From positions 1 to 51,774 of the forward strand of contig NZ_JAGSOH010000043.1 in NCBI RefSeq assembly GCF_018139625.1: 51,774 bases of DNA, in the 5' to 3' direction. Below, in pieces: positions 42,176-50,760 of this stretch; position 1 is the stretch's first letter, and each line of letters starts with the position of its first letter. The notes beneath the pieces are model-generated. The model was not told the origin of the DNA, searched no databases, and was given only the letters and a program-made list of their open reading frames with translations. This stretch comes from Actinospica acidithermotolerans (GTDB taxonomy: Bacteria; Actinomycetota; Actinomycetes; Streptomycetales; Catenulisporaceae). A program made the position numbers and the translations under genes.

Positions 42176-42206
42176 CCGCTTTCCTTCCGAACCGCTTTCC
42201 TTCCGC
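42175..42206. repeat. 16-bp tandem duplication starting at a stop codon
   Basis: ACCGCTTTCCTTCCGA (42175-42190) is followed directly by ACCGCTTTCCTTCCGC. The first base is the last base of the methyltransferase TGA. Confidence 0.9.
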
Positions 42207-42233
42207 CGTATCAGACTGACGGTCTTATGCCGT

Positions 42234-42345
42234 AATCTCATGAGATTTTCAGCCTATTTTACAGGCATTTGATATCAGTTTGCAGAAAACTTGAGCGACA
42301 GGACTCTGATACCTCAGGCATTCTTCCTGGCAACCTGCCTAATCA
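42234..42345 (+). promoter_or_regulatory. AT-rich upstream region of the protease, with palindrome and leader hairpin
   Basis: This stretch is clearly more AT-rich than its surroundings. AATCTCATGAGATT (42234-42247) is a perfect 14-bp palindrome, a likely regulator site. Further on, CTGAT...AGGCA (about 42306-42320) pairs with TGCCT.ATCAG (about 42336-42346) to form a leader hairpin. No -35/-10 pair is convincing by eye. Confidence 0.45.
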
Positions 42346-42376
42346 GGGCAGGGATCCCCGCCCACAGGAGGACTGA

Positions 42377-43612
42377 GTGTCGCACCACCTTGTACGACGC
42401 CTCATCACCGTGGTGACGTTGCTGGCCGCCACCGCGGTTCCGGCGCTCTCCGCGACGCAGGCGTCCGCGTCCACCCGGACCGCGGCCGTCAGCACGTCCG
42501 ACACCCACACGGTCGTGCGCGCCGGCTGCGGCGCCACGCCGGCCGCCGGTTACGCCGCCTGCAACGCCTACGTCCGCACCAGCAAGGTCCACCCGAACTC
42601 GGGAACCTCGACGACCAGCGGCTACATCCCGTCGCAGATACAGGCCGCGTACGGACTGGCCGCAGCCTCGGCCGCCGACGGCTCCAGCCAGACCATCGGC
42701 ATCGTCGACGCCTACAACGACCCGACCGCCGCTGCCGACCTCGCGGTCTACCGCTCGGCCTACGGCCTGTCCGCGTGCACCGTCGCCAGCGGCTGCCTGA
42801 AGATCACGTCCCAGACCGGCTCCACCACCTCCCTGCCGTCGAACGACGGCGGCTGGGCCGAGGAGGAGTCGCTGGACCTGGACATGGCCTCGGCGACCTG
42901 CCCGCTCTGCAAGATCATCCTGGTCGAGGCGAGCAGCGCCTCCTACGCCAACCTCGGCACGGCCGTGAACGAGGCGGTCGCGCTCGGCGCCAACGTCGTC
43001 TCCAACAGCTACGGCGGCTCCGAAAGCTCCGGTGAGACCAGCTACGACACGTACTACCACCACAGCGGCGTGATCATCACTGCTTCGACCGGCGACAGCG
43101 GTTACGGCGTCGAATACCCGGCGGCCAGCCAGTACGTCGTCGCCGTCGGCGGCACCTCACTGTCCACCTCCACTACCGCCAGCCGCGGCTGGACCGAAAC
43201 CGCCTGGGCCGACGCCGGCTCCGGCTGCTCGAAGTACGAGACCAAGCTCACCGGCCAGTCGCTGGTGACCACCGGATGCTCGAAGCGGGCCGTGGCAGAC
43301 GTCTCCGCCGTGGCCGACCCCAACACCGGCGTGGCCGTGTACGACTCGACCTCCTACGACGGCTATGTGGGCTGGCTCCAGTTTGGTGGTACCTCGGTGT
43401 CCTCACCGCTGATCGCAGGCGTCTTCGCGCTGGCCGGCAACGAGTCCTCGGTCAGCAACAACACGCTCTACAACTACGTCGGCACCGCATACCTCAACGA
43501 TGTGACCAGTGGCTCGAACGGCTCCTGCTCGGTATCCGAGCTGTGCACGGCGACCACGGGCTGGGACGGCCCGACCGGCCTCGGCACCCCAGAAGGCATC
43601 ACCGCCTTCTAG
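42377..43612 (+). CDS. Secreted sedolisin (S53) serine-carboxyl protease
   Basis: 411-aa secreted protease. GTG 42377 follows AGGAGG. Signal peptide is about residues 1-30. Catalytic residues as in kumamolisin: Glu163 and Asp167 (EEESLD), oxyanion Asp240 (STGDSGYG) and nucleophile Ser340 in GGTSVSSP. The C-terminal calcium site is GWDGPTGLGTP. The usual large activation prodomain (about 180 residues) is missing; only some 50 residues lie between the signal and the catalytic domain, which also carries extra cysteine pairs. It probably acts outside the cell on proteins at acidic pH, as the family does. Confidence 0.9.
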   Translation: MSHHLVRRLITVVTLLAATAVPALSATQASASTRTAAVSTSDTHTVVRAGCGATPAAGYAACNAYVRTSKVHPNSGTSTTSGYIPSQIQAAYGLAAASAADGSSQTIGIVDAYNDPTAAADLAVYRSAYGLSACTVASGCLKITSQTGSTTSLPSNDGGWAEEESLDLDMASATCPLCKIILVEASSASYANLGTAVNEAVALGANVVSNSYGGSESSGETSYDTYYHHSGVIITASTGDSGYGVEYPAASQYVVAVGGTSLSTSTTASRGWTETAWADAGSGCSKYETKLTGQSLVTTGCSKRAVADVSAVADPNTGVAVYDSTSYDGYVGWLQFGGTSVSSPLIAGVFALAGNESSVSNNTLYNYVGTAYLNDVTSGSNGSCSVSELCTATTGWDGPTGLGTPEGITAF

Positions 43613-43673
43613 GCGGCCTCGGCGCTGACCGATCGCTTCAAGCGGAACAGCGTGCAGTGCCCTCGATCTGAAC

Positions 43674-43725
43674 AGCGGCCCGACCGGAGGAGAGACGCAA
43701 GCCTCGTCCTCCGTGCCGGGCCGCT
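43674..43725 (+). terminator. Strong terminator hairpin after the sedolisin
   Basis: Long imperfect inverted repeat, AGCGGCCCG.CCGGAGGA against TCCTCCG..CCGGGCCGCT, about 60 bp past the protease stop. Confidence 0.7.
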
Positions 43726-43757
43726 GCGCCGCCCGAGCCGGTTCGATAAGAGCCGGA

Positions 43758-43960
43758 TCAGGTCCTGCCGTTGGTCGCCGTACCCCACAGCGCCTGGCCC
43801 TCAGCCGCCGCGAAGCGACGCCAGCACGTCATCCCGGAGCCGAACCCGAGTTCCTGCGGCAGCCACTCCCACGGCAGACCGGTGTGCAGCACGAACAAGA
43901 TCCGGCACAGCGCCTTCGCCGTCAGCCAAATCAGAACCAGTTCATACCGTATGTGGTAGC
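43758..43960 (-). pseudogene. IS5-family transposase N-terminal domain remnant
   Basis: The minus-strand frame reads RILFVLHTGLPWEWLPQEL then GFGSGMTCWRRFAAAEG. This is the conserved N-terminal (DUF4096-type) segment of IS5-group transposases. It has no start codon, lacks the DDE domain and ends in TGA after an unrelated tail. It is a clear fossil; the ends of the element are not visible. The rest of 43726-44137 holds an 8-bp tandem repeat (44052-44067) but no other gene. Confidence 0.75.
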
Positions 43961-44137
43961 GGTTCCAAGAGGACGATAAGCAAGTCTTAGTGTTTTAGCC
44001 GCGTGTTTGGATCAGGAGTGCTGGTCGGCTTGTCGGGTGCGGGGTGGCAACGTGTCAGGGTGTCAGGCTTGGCCCGCAGTGGGTCTTGACAAAAGAATTC
44101 CTTGTAGCGGCCTCGATCTGCTTTCTATCGTGCGGTC

Positions 44138-44593
44138 ATGCAGACGCCAGGACTGGTGGAGATCACCCCGGAGAACGTGACCGCCGCGTGCCGCATCGAG
44201 GTACGCCCTGAACAGCAAGCTGTCGTGTCGCCGGTCGCGTGGTCGCTCGCCGTGGCCTACGCAAACCAGGCGATCGCGTGGCCACGGCTTATCGTCGATG
44301 GCGACGAAGTAGTCGGCTTTGTCATGGCCGGCTTCGACACGTCCATGCCGCCGGAGTCTTTCTTCCGGTGCGGCGTGTGGCGCCTGAACATCGCAGCCGA
44401 GCATCAGGGCCGCGGCTACGGCCGCTTCGCGGTGGAGGCGGTATGCGAACAAGCGCGGCGCCGTGGCGAACGGCGTGTAACAGTGCTCTGGGTTCCGCAC
44501 GAGCACGGGCCTGAGCGCTTCTATCTCGGGCTCGGCTTCCGACCCACCGGCGAGGTGTTCCACGGCGAGGTCGTCGGCGAGCTCCTCCTGTGA
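44138..44593 (+). CDS. GNAT-family N-acetyltransferase
   Basis: 151-aa GNAT acetyltransferase. The acetyl-CoA binding motif A is LNIAAEHQGRGYGRFAVEAVC (Q/RGxGY/G type), followed by WVPHEHGPERFYLGLGFRPTGE, typical of the spermidine/diamine acetyltransferase-like branch. A consensus -35 (TTGACA, 44086-44091) lies upstream but no good -10 is seen, and there is no Shine-Dalgarno before ATG 44138. It sits intact between two decayed transposase pieces, so it may be recently acquired cargo. Confidence 0.87.
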   Translation: MQTPGLVEITPENVTAACRIEVRPEQQAVVSPVAWSLAVAYANQAIAWPRLIVDGDEVVGFVMAGFDTSMPPESFFRCGVWRLNIAAEHQGRGYGRFAVEAVCEQARRRGERRVTVLWVPHEHGPERFYLGLGFRPTGEVFHGEVVGELLL

Positions 44594-44636
44594 GGGGATG
44601 GCAGTGCCGGGTAGCTTACTTCTCGGCCTGGGTTGC

Positions 44637-44956
44637 TCAATGTCGCTGGTCGACGAAGGCAGCCTGGGCCTGGGAGCGGGGCTGTGTGAACAGTCCGGGT
44701 TCGGCCTCGTTGAGGAACCCGAGGCTGACCAGGCGCTTGAGCTTCGCACGGGTGCCTGCGACGTGCTTGGGCATCACAGGCAGGTCCAGAGCGAGGCACA
44801 GGTCGCGGGCGCGTAGCGGTCGCCGTTCGTGCGCGCACGCATCCATGATCTGCCGGTAGGCCGCGCCGTCCGGCAGCGCCAGGGCCGGCGGTTGTTCGAG
44901 GTCGAGGCCTGGCGCCATCGCGCGGTCGGTCTCGGCCGTGACCTGCAGTGCTTCGT
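44637..44956 (-). pseudogene. IS-associated winged-helix domain remnant
   Basis: The readable frame includes LPDGAAYRQIMDACAHE, RPLRARDLCLALDLPVM and GTRAKLKRLVSLGFL then NEAEPGLFTQPR. I recognise this as a winged-helix module often met at the end of actinomycete transposase-linked ORFs, though I cannot name the IS. It has no proper start and abuts the truncated IS5 transposase. Confidence 0.5.
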
Positions 44957-44964
44957 GTCAACCC

Positions 44965-45405
44965 TATGACGTCCACGGCCAGCCCGCGCAGGCGTCCCGG
45001 GGTCTTCTTGGCCGCGTCCAGGCCGGTGGTGGACTTCGGCACCCCGGCCCCTGCACGCACCGACTGCGAGTCGAGCACCACCAGCGACGGGTCCGCAGAG
45101 CGTGCGGCCTTCTCGCGCACCATCATCCGCAGCACGTCGTTGATCCGCGCATCGAGCCCGTCACTCTTCCAGACACCGAAGTAGTAGCGCACCGCGCCGG
45201 TCGGCGGCAGGTCGTGTGGCAACAACTCCCACTGGCAGCCGGTCCGGTTCTGGTACCGCAGCGCGTTGACGATCTCGCGTATCTCGTAACGCCCCTGATG
45301 GCCGGAGACCGACGGATGCGCCGCCTTCCACGCCGCGATCAGCGGCTTGATCACGGCCCACTCCGGCTCGGTCAGGTCGGTCTTGTACGCCTTGCGCTCA
45401 CCCAC
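44965..45405 (-). pseudogene. IS5-family transposase, 3'-truncated
   Basis: GTG 45405 opens a transposase N-terminus: ERKAYKTDLTEPEWAVIKPL, NALRYQNRTGCQWELLPHDL, then the first DDE aspartate in LVVLDSQSVRAGAG and RLRGLAVDVIGL. Homology stops at about 44965, where the second and third catalytic acids should follow; the frame then runs into unrelated sequence. An internal deletion has joined it to the winged-helix remnant, so it cannot be active. Confidence 0.8.
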
Positions 45406-45531
45406 CCGACGTCCTACCAGCAGACCCTTGACCCCAGCCCACACCACCTAACTGAACGGCGTTGGTACCAGACGGGCTGCAGCCATCAGCGCCTCCAAGC
45501 TGGATAGGAGCGCCCGGCGGACGCGCCCGGG

Positions 45532-47079
45532 TCAGTGCGGGCGGAGGGCCGCCTCCTCCCGGTCAAGGTCCTGTTGGAGGCGGCGGCGAGTGGTTTCGCT
45601 GATCCGGTGCTCGTCGTACAGGCGCTGCAGGTGGGTGTTCTGCACGCCGATCACCTCGCGGCGCAGCTCGCGGTAGGCGGTGCCGAGGGTGGTGCCGTCG
45701 GGGCTTTCGACCTCGTGGTCGAGGCGGGCGGCCAGGCTCCGGCGTACCCGGTCGATCACGGCTTCGGGCATGGCCTCGAGCGAGGCGAGGTGTTCGACGT
45801 GCGCGAGGGCGGCGTGGTTGAGCGCGGCGTGGGTCTCCGATTCTTCGCGGGCGGTGTGTTCGGGTTCGAGGGCGAGCCCGGAGCGATTGACGACCGCGGC
45901 GAGCGTGAGGCCTTGGCCGACGAGAGTGCACACGACCACGGAGGTGGTGAGCACGAGGACCAGGGGTCTGCCGGGCAGCGGGCTGCCGTTGTCGGCGGTC
46001 AGCGGGATCGTGAGCGCCGCGGCCAGCGGCATGACGCCTCGGGTTCCGGCCCAGGTGACCACCGCGGCCAGCCGCCACGACAGCCGGTTCTGCCCGGGTT
46101 TGACCACGCGGGTCAGTGGCAGGGTCCACAGGATGCGTGTGCCGAGCAGGACGGTGGCGAGCGCGAGGGCTTGGAGGGGCCACCAGGTGCTGCTTGGCGG
46201 CAGGTTGCGTACCAGGGTGGGCAGTTGCAGCCCGATGATGCTGAATACGACGCTTTCGAGGAGGAACACGACGACGGCGTAGACGGCGTCGACCTGCAGG
46301 CGGATGCGGGCGTCGGTCAACTGGTGGTGGGAGCGGCCCAGTATGACGCCGGCGACCACGACCGCGGTGACCCCGGAGGTGTGGGCGCTTTCCGCGAGCA
46401 CGTAGGCGGCGTATGGGGTGGCCAGGGCGATGACGGTCTCGAGGACCGGGTCGGTGGTGCGGCGGCGGATGAGCCCGACCAGGGCCGCGAGTGCGGCTCC
46501 GATGAGGGTGCCTCCGCCGGCGAGCAGCACGAACTGCGCGCCGGCCCCGCCGACGTGCACCGTGCCGCCCACGGCCACCGCGATCCCGACCGCGACCTTG
46601 AACAGAACCAGGGAGGTGGCGTCGTTGAACAGGCTCTCGGCCTGCACGAGCACCTGGATGCGGCCGGGTAGCGCCAGGCGCCGGCCGAGCGCGGTCACCG
46701 CCACCGGGTCGGTGCTGGCCAGCACGGCGCCGAGGACGAACGCCATCGCCGGCGGCAGGCCGGTGAGGGCGACCGCTGCGAAGCCGACGGCCGCTGCCGA
46801 GGCGAAGACCAGGCCGAACGCCAGTATGGTGACTGGGCGCCAGACCGTGCGCAGATCGCGCAGGGAGAGTTCTTCGGCTGCGGCGTAGAGCAGTGGCGGC
46901 AGTACGACGATCGCGATGGTCTGGGGCGCGACGTGCACGGCGGGAGCACCCGGGATGAGGGCGATGCCCAGGCCGGCGAGAACGAGCAGCGATGGTGCGG
47001 GAATGCTCCAGCGGTTGGCGATGCTGGCCACCGTGGTCGCGAGCACCACGAGGAAGAGAACGGCTCCTACCGCACCCAT
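45532..47079 (-). CDS. Na+/H+ antiporter (CPA1 family)
   Basis: 515-aa monovalent cation/proton antiporter with about 12 membrane helices. Family motifs are STDPVAV (122-128), the ion-binding ESLFND (Asn152/Asp153) and GTRGVMPLAAAL. A cytoplasmic C-terminal tail of about 110 residues (HAALNHAALAHVEHL...RRLQQDLDREEAALRP) is helical and probably regulatory. ATG 47079. Divergent from the KdpD-like gene, which hints at a shared ion-homeostasis locus. Confidence 0.92.
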   Translation of the reverse strand: MGAVGAVLFLVVLATTVASIANRWSIPAPSLLVLAGLGIALIPGAPAVHVAPQTIAIVVLPPLLYAAAEELSLRDLRTVWRPVTILAFGLVFASAAAVGFAAVALTGLPPAMAFVLGAVLASTDPVAVTALGRRLALPGRIQVLVQAESLFNDATSLVLFKVAVGIAVAVGGTVHVGGAGAQFVLLAGGGTLIGAALAALVGLIRRRTTDPVLETVIALATPYAAYVLAESAHTSGVTAVVVAGVILGRSHHQLTDARIRLQVDAVYAVVVFLLESVVFSIIGLQLPTLVRNLPPSSTWWPLQALALATVLLGTRILWTLPLTRVVKPGQNRLSWRLAAVVTWAGTRGVMPLAAALTIPLTADNGSPLPGRPLVLVLTTSVVVCTLVGQGLTLAAVVNRSGLALEPEHTAREESETHAALNHAALAHVEHLASLEAMPEAVIDRVRRSLAARLDHEVESPDGTTLGTAYRELRREVIGVQNTHLQRLYDEHRISETTRRRLQQDLDREEAALRPH

Positions 47080-47284
47080 CTGCGCAGCCCCTGATCCTTC
47101 AGGCGGGCGCTGCCGCCGGACGCCGCAGACTTCTTCCCCGCGCCGACCAGGCTTCCCGGCACACCGGAGATCATCTTATAGGGGTTTCTAACACTCCCGT
47201 ACGTTTGCGTGACGGCCGATGGTCCCGGCCGGGCCGGGCAGTGCGGCCCTGTCGGATAGCGGGGCGTGCTCTCAGGCTGGTGGG

Positions 47285-49417
47285 GTGGCGAAGCGTGGGA
47301 GTCTGCGTATCTACCTCGGCGCGGCGCCGGGGGTCGGTAAGACGTACGCGATGCTCGCCGAGGGCCAGCGGCGTCGGGCCCGCGGGACGGACGTGGTGAT
47401 CGGGCTGGTCGAGCCGCATGGGCGGCCGTTGACCGCGGCGATGGCCGAGGGGCTCGAAGCCGTTCCGCGCCGTCAGGTGTCGCATCGCGGTGTCGTCTTC
47501 GAGGATCTTGACGTGGCGGCGGTGCTGGCGCGGGCGCCGCAGGTGGCCTTGGTCGACGAACTGGCGCACCCCAACCTCGACGGGTCCGGGCACCCGAAGC
47601 GCTGGCAGGATGTCGACGATCTGCTCGCCGCGGGCATCGACGTGGTCACCACACTCAACATCCAGCACTTGGAGTCGCTCGGCGAGGTTGTCTCGCAGAT
47701 CATCGGGGTGCCGCAGCGCGAGACCATTCCGGATGCGGTCGTGCGCCGGGCCGATCAGATCGAGCTGGTGGACATGACCGCCGAGGCGCTGCGCCGCCGG
47801 ATGGTGCACGGCAACATCTATCCACCCGATCGGATCGATGCCGCGCTCACGCACTACTTCCGGCCGGGGAACCTCACCGCGTTGCGCGAGCTGGCGCTGC
47901 TGTGGATGGCCGATCGCACCGAGGAGGGCCTGCGCGCCTACCGTGCCGCCCACGACATCGTCGCGCCGTGGGAGACGCGCGAGCGCGTCGTGGTCGGCCT
48001 GGCCGGCCGAGTCGAGGAGGAGCCGCTCGTGCGGCGCGCGGCCCGGATCGCCGAGCGCATGCCCGGCGCCGAACTGCTCGCCGTCCACGTCCGTGCGCAG
48101 GACGGTCTCAGCGAGGCCGACCAGGAGGCGCTCGGGAAGCTGTTCGCCCTGGTCGAATCGCTCGGCGGCAGCGTGCACCGGGTGACCGGGGACGACACCG
48201 CCGAGGCGCTCGTCCAATTCGCCCGCGCGCACCAGGCCACCCAGCTCGTCCTCGGGTACACGGCGAGCACGCATCGTTTCCCGCTGCGCACCCGTTTGAC
48301 CACTCGGGTGCTGCGGCGCAACGAGGGTATCGACGTGAATCTGGTGAACGACCGCGGCGGCGGGTCGGGGCCAGAGCGTCGGCTGCCGCGGGCGGCCCGG
48401 CGACGCGCCGTGCTGGCCGAGGCAGAGCTGATCCGGGCCCTGTCCGTCAGCGTGCTCGACGGGCACGAGGATCTACCCAGCCTGCTCGAACAGGTGCGCC
48501 GAAGCTGCGATCTGCGTGCCGTGAGCCTGCTGGAACCGCTGCCGGAGCATCCAGGCGAGTGGAGCGTGGTGGGGAGCGCGGGCGAGCACGCGCCCGAAAC
48601 TCCCGCAGGCGCCGATGCCACGGCGACACCGGACGGCTCGGTCACGCTCGCCGCTCGCGGCCGAATCACCGACCCCGCGGTGCGCGAGGCGTTCGCCGGA
48701 GCCGCCGAGCGCATACGGTCCATGCGCGTGCACGCCGCCGAACGGGGCGCGCGGCGCGAGGAGCGGCGGCATAGTGTCAGGGCGACGCTGGCCACCGTGC
48801 AACTCGTCCTCGTCCACGAACTCGCCCCCCGCCTGCACACCGTGCGCGCAGACCTGACGTCCGGCGAACCGGCGGAGATCAAGAACGCGGCGCATACGCT
48901 GGACGCGCTCACCCGGCGCGTCGAGGAGCTCATCGATCTGTGCCGGGTGGACACCGGAGGGTTGGAGCTGCAGTTGCGGCCGGTAGAGCTCGACGAGGTG
49001 GTCGAGGCGGCCCTCGAGGATCTCGGCCCGGGCGGGCGCGGCCTCGTCATAGATCTGCCCGAGGATCTCCCGGACGCGGTCGCCGACGCCGATTCGCTCT
49101 CCCGGGCGCTGACGGTGCTGGCCGCCGACGCGCTGCGGCGCAGCGATTCCGATCGACCTCCTGTCTTGAGTGGCCGAAGCAGCGACGGTCGAGTCCAGCT
49201 TGATCTGACGGTGCGGCAATCGGCGCGGCAGGGGCCGGAACCGGGTGCCGACGAGGACGGAACGCCGCGAACGGCATTGGCCCAGGAGCACGACCTGGCC
49301 GTGCGCCTTGCGCGGGGCCTCATCGACGCGATGGCAGGGACGTTGGACCTCAAGCGGACCGACGGAGCCGACCGTTACAGCGCGGTCATCGACCTGCCCG
49401 CGGCGCGACGCGGCTGA
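47285..49417 (+). CDS. KdpD-like osmosensor protein without membrane domain, degenerate kinase
   Basis: 710 aa. GTG 47285 is chosen because KdpD proteins begin just before the RIYLGAAPGVGKT motif. Residues 1-210 are a typical KdpD N-terminal domain (Walker A 12-20, VALVDELAHPN 87-97). Residues 233-350 are the USP-like domain. The four membrane helices of KdpD are absent: after about 355 the chain stays hydrophilic. The C-terminal part still aligns with the KdpD kinase (LIDLCRVDTGGLELQLRPVEL, GLVIDLPEDLP), but the H-box reads VHELAPRL (His511) instead of SHDLRTPL, the N-box Asn is replaced (AADALRRS) and no G-boxes are visible. It is probably soluble and unable to bind ATP in the kinase domain. 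No kdpE follows. Confidence 0.85.
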   Translation: MAKRGSLRIYLGAAPGVGKTYAMLAEGQRRRARGTDVVIGLVEPHGRPLTAAMAEGLEAVPRRQVSHRGVVFEDLDVAAVLARAPQVALVDELAHPNLDGSGHPKRWQDVDDLLAAGIDVVTTLNIQHLESLGEVVSQIIGVPQRETIPDAVVRRADQIELVDMTAEALRRRMVHGNIYPPDRIDAALTHYFRPGNLTALRELALLWMADRTEEGLRAYRAAHDIVAPWETRERVVVGLAGRVEEEPLVRRAARIAERMPGAELLAVHVRAQDGLSEADQEALGKLFALVESLGGSVHRVTGDDTAEALVQFARAHQATQLVLGYTASTHRFPLRTRLTTRVLRRNEGIDVNLVNDRGGGSGPERRLPRAARRRAVLAEAELIRALSVSVLDGHEDLPSLLEQVRRSCDLRAVSLLEPLPEHPGEWSVVGSAGEHAPETPAGADATATPDGSVTLAARGRITDPAVREAFAGAAERIRSMRVHAAERGARREERRHSVRATLATVQLVLVHELAPRLHTVRADLTSGEPAEIKNAAHTLDALTRRVEELIDLCRVDTGGLELQLRPVELDEVVEAALEDLGPGGRGLVIDLPEDLPDAVADADSLSRALTVLAADALRRSDSDRPPVLSGRSSDGRVQLDLTVRQSARQGPEPGADEDGTPRTALAQEHDLAVRLARGLIDAMAGTLDLKRTDGADRYSAVIDLPAARRG

Positions 49418-49457
49418 CGATCATGGTTCTCGGGCGGCCCTCGTCCCCTGTGCGCCG

Positions 49458-49510
49458 TGGCGCGACGCGTCCCCGGGCCGTTGCGGGCGGTCCGGGGACG
49501 CGTCGCGCCA
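49458..49510. terminator. 19-bp perfect hairpin between convergent genes
   Basis: Perfect 19-base arms (49458-49476 and 49492-49510) around a 15-nt loop, 40 bp past the KdpD-like stop and 2 bp from the stop of the leftward mini-ORF. A strong bidirectional terminator. Confidence 0.85.
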
Positions 49511-49512
49511 GG

Positions 49513-49587
49513 TCAGGCTCCGGGGCGCTTGCCGTGGTTGGCGTTCTTCTTGCGCCGGGCACGCTTGCGTCGCGCGCGTTTGGCCAC
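49513..49587 (-). CDS. bL37-like mini ribosomal protein (24 aa)
   Basis: A 24-codon ORF, GTG start, preceded by AAAAGGAC at 8-nt spacing. The product begins MAKRARRKRARRK and ends ANHGKRPGA. It is extremely basic and matches, as I recall it, the 24-residue bL37 protein found in the mycobacterial 50S subunit (MAKRGRKKR...ANHGKRPNA). It lies 33 bp after the SDR gene and directly before a strong terminator, so it is the last gene of that transcript. Standard gene callers would miss it. Confidence 0.8.
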   Translation of the reverse strand: MAKRARRKRARRKKNANHGKRPGA

Positions 49588-49620
49588 GTGTCGTCCTTTT
49601 CAGATGCGGTGTGGGCGGGC

Positions 49621-50478
49621 TCAGGCGGCGGCAGGCGTCGGCAGCCGGTCGAAGCCGACGGTCTTGGCAGTGGCCTTCCACAGCCGGGCGACCGCGCGCT
49701 CGTCGGCCACCAGACCGGCGAACGGGCCCTGGACCTCGCCGTCGTAGTACGCGCCGTCGGTGAGCTCGGTCTCGGGCAGGCAGAGCCTGGAGACGGTCTC
49801 GGCGCCCTCGGCCGCGGGAGCTCCGGTACGCGCGTAGAGCGGGAGCAGTCCTGAGGCGATGACGCCCGGATGCACGCTGGCGGCGAGCAACTGATCCCCG
49901 CCCGCGGCGGCCGCCGCGCGGGTGAACATCGTCAGCTGCAGCTTGGACTGCGCGTAGGCGGCGGTGCGGGAGTAGTGCTTGGCGCGGTCCATGTCGCCCC
50001 AGTTGAAGTTGCCGGTGCGGTGCAGGGAGGAGGAGACGTTGACCACGCGTCCCTGCCGCGTCATGCACAGCGGGACCCACAGTAGCCGGGTGAGCAGGTA
50101 CGGTGCGAGGTAGTTGACCTGGTGGACGAGTTCGTGTCCGTCGCGGGTGACCGCGCGGGTGTCGCTGCCGGATACTGCGGCGTTGTTGACGAGCACGTCC
50201 AGGCAGGGGTGGCGTGCCTCGATGCGCGCGGCGAGGTCGGCGACGGCGTGCAGGTCGCGGAAGTCGGCGACCTCGAACTCGATCCTCTCGGCGGGCAGCT
50301 TCGCCAGCAGCAGCCGGTCGCGCGCGCCTTCGACGAGCTCGGGAGTGGGGCCGTGCACGATGACGGTCATGCCCGCGGCCAGCAGCCGCCGGGCGATGCC
50401 GTGCCCGATCCCGTTGGTGGCTCCGGTCACCAGGGCGACACGAGCCGACGTGGGCACAGCGGACATGGTTGTAGACAT
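49621..50478 (-). CDS. Short-chain dehydrogenase/reductase
   Basis: 285-aa NAD(P)-dependent SDR. TGATNGIG (18-25) is the cofactor motif, then VLVNNAAVSG, the catalytic Ser in VNVSSSLH and YAQSK (Tyr/Lys). The chain is longer than basic SDRs, with a retinol-dehydrogenase-like C-terminus (HPGVIASGLLPLY). ATG 50478 or 50466; the upstream sequence GGATATATAAC is AT-rich and looks like a -10 element close to the start, so the transcript may be nearly leaderless. The 280-bp gap upstream to the USP gene shows no gene. Substrate unknown. Confidence 0.88.
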   Translation of the reverse strand: MSTTMSAVPTSARVALVTGATNGIGHGIARRLLAAGMTVIVHGPTPELVEGARDRLLLAKLPAERIEFEVADFRDLHAVADLAARIEARHPCLDVLVNNAAVSGSDTRAVTRDGHELVHQVNYLAPYLLTRLLWVPLCMTRQGRVVNVSSSLHRTGNFNWGDMDRAKHYSRTAAYAQSKLQLTMFTRAAAAAGGDQLLAASVHPGVIASGLLPLYARTGAPAAEGAETVSRLCLPETELTDGAYYDGEVQGPFAGLVADERAVARLWKATAKTVGFDRLPTPAAA

Positions 50479-50760
50479 AGTTATATATCCAAACAATGAG
50501 AAATGGGATCATGCGAAGGCGCGGCGCACCCGGCCGCCCGTGAACCGGGCGGATGGCGGGAAGCGCGGGAATATAGCCGCGCTCAGGCGCGGCGTAGGTC
50601 AGCGGCCGGGATGCGGCGGCCGATCGTCATGCCGAAGGCCGCCACGCAGCGGCGGGGACATGACGGAGGTGTTCATGACCGCCAGTCAACGCCGTCGCGG
50701 CTACCGGGGCAAGGACTCAGCCGGCGACTCCACGCCGATCTGACGCGGATTCAACGCCGC

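Noticed and set aside
43713-43979. Plus-strand ORF after the sedolisin
   Set aside because: The opposite strand encodes recognisable IS5 transposase sequence over the same bases, so this frame is an antisense shadow.
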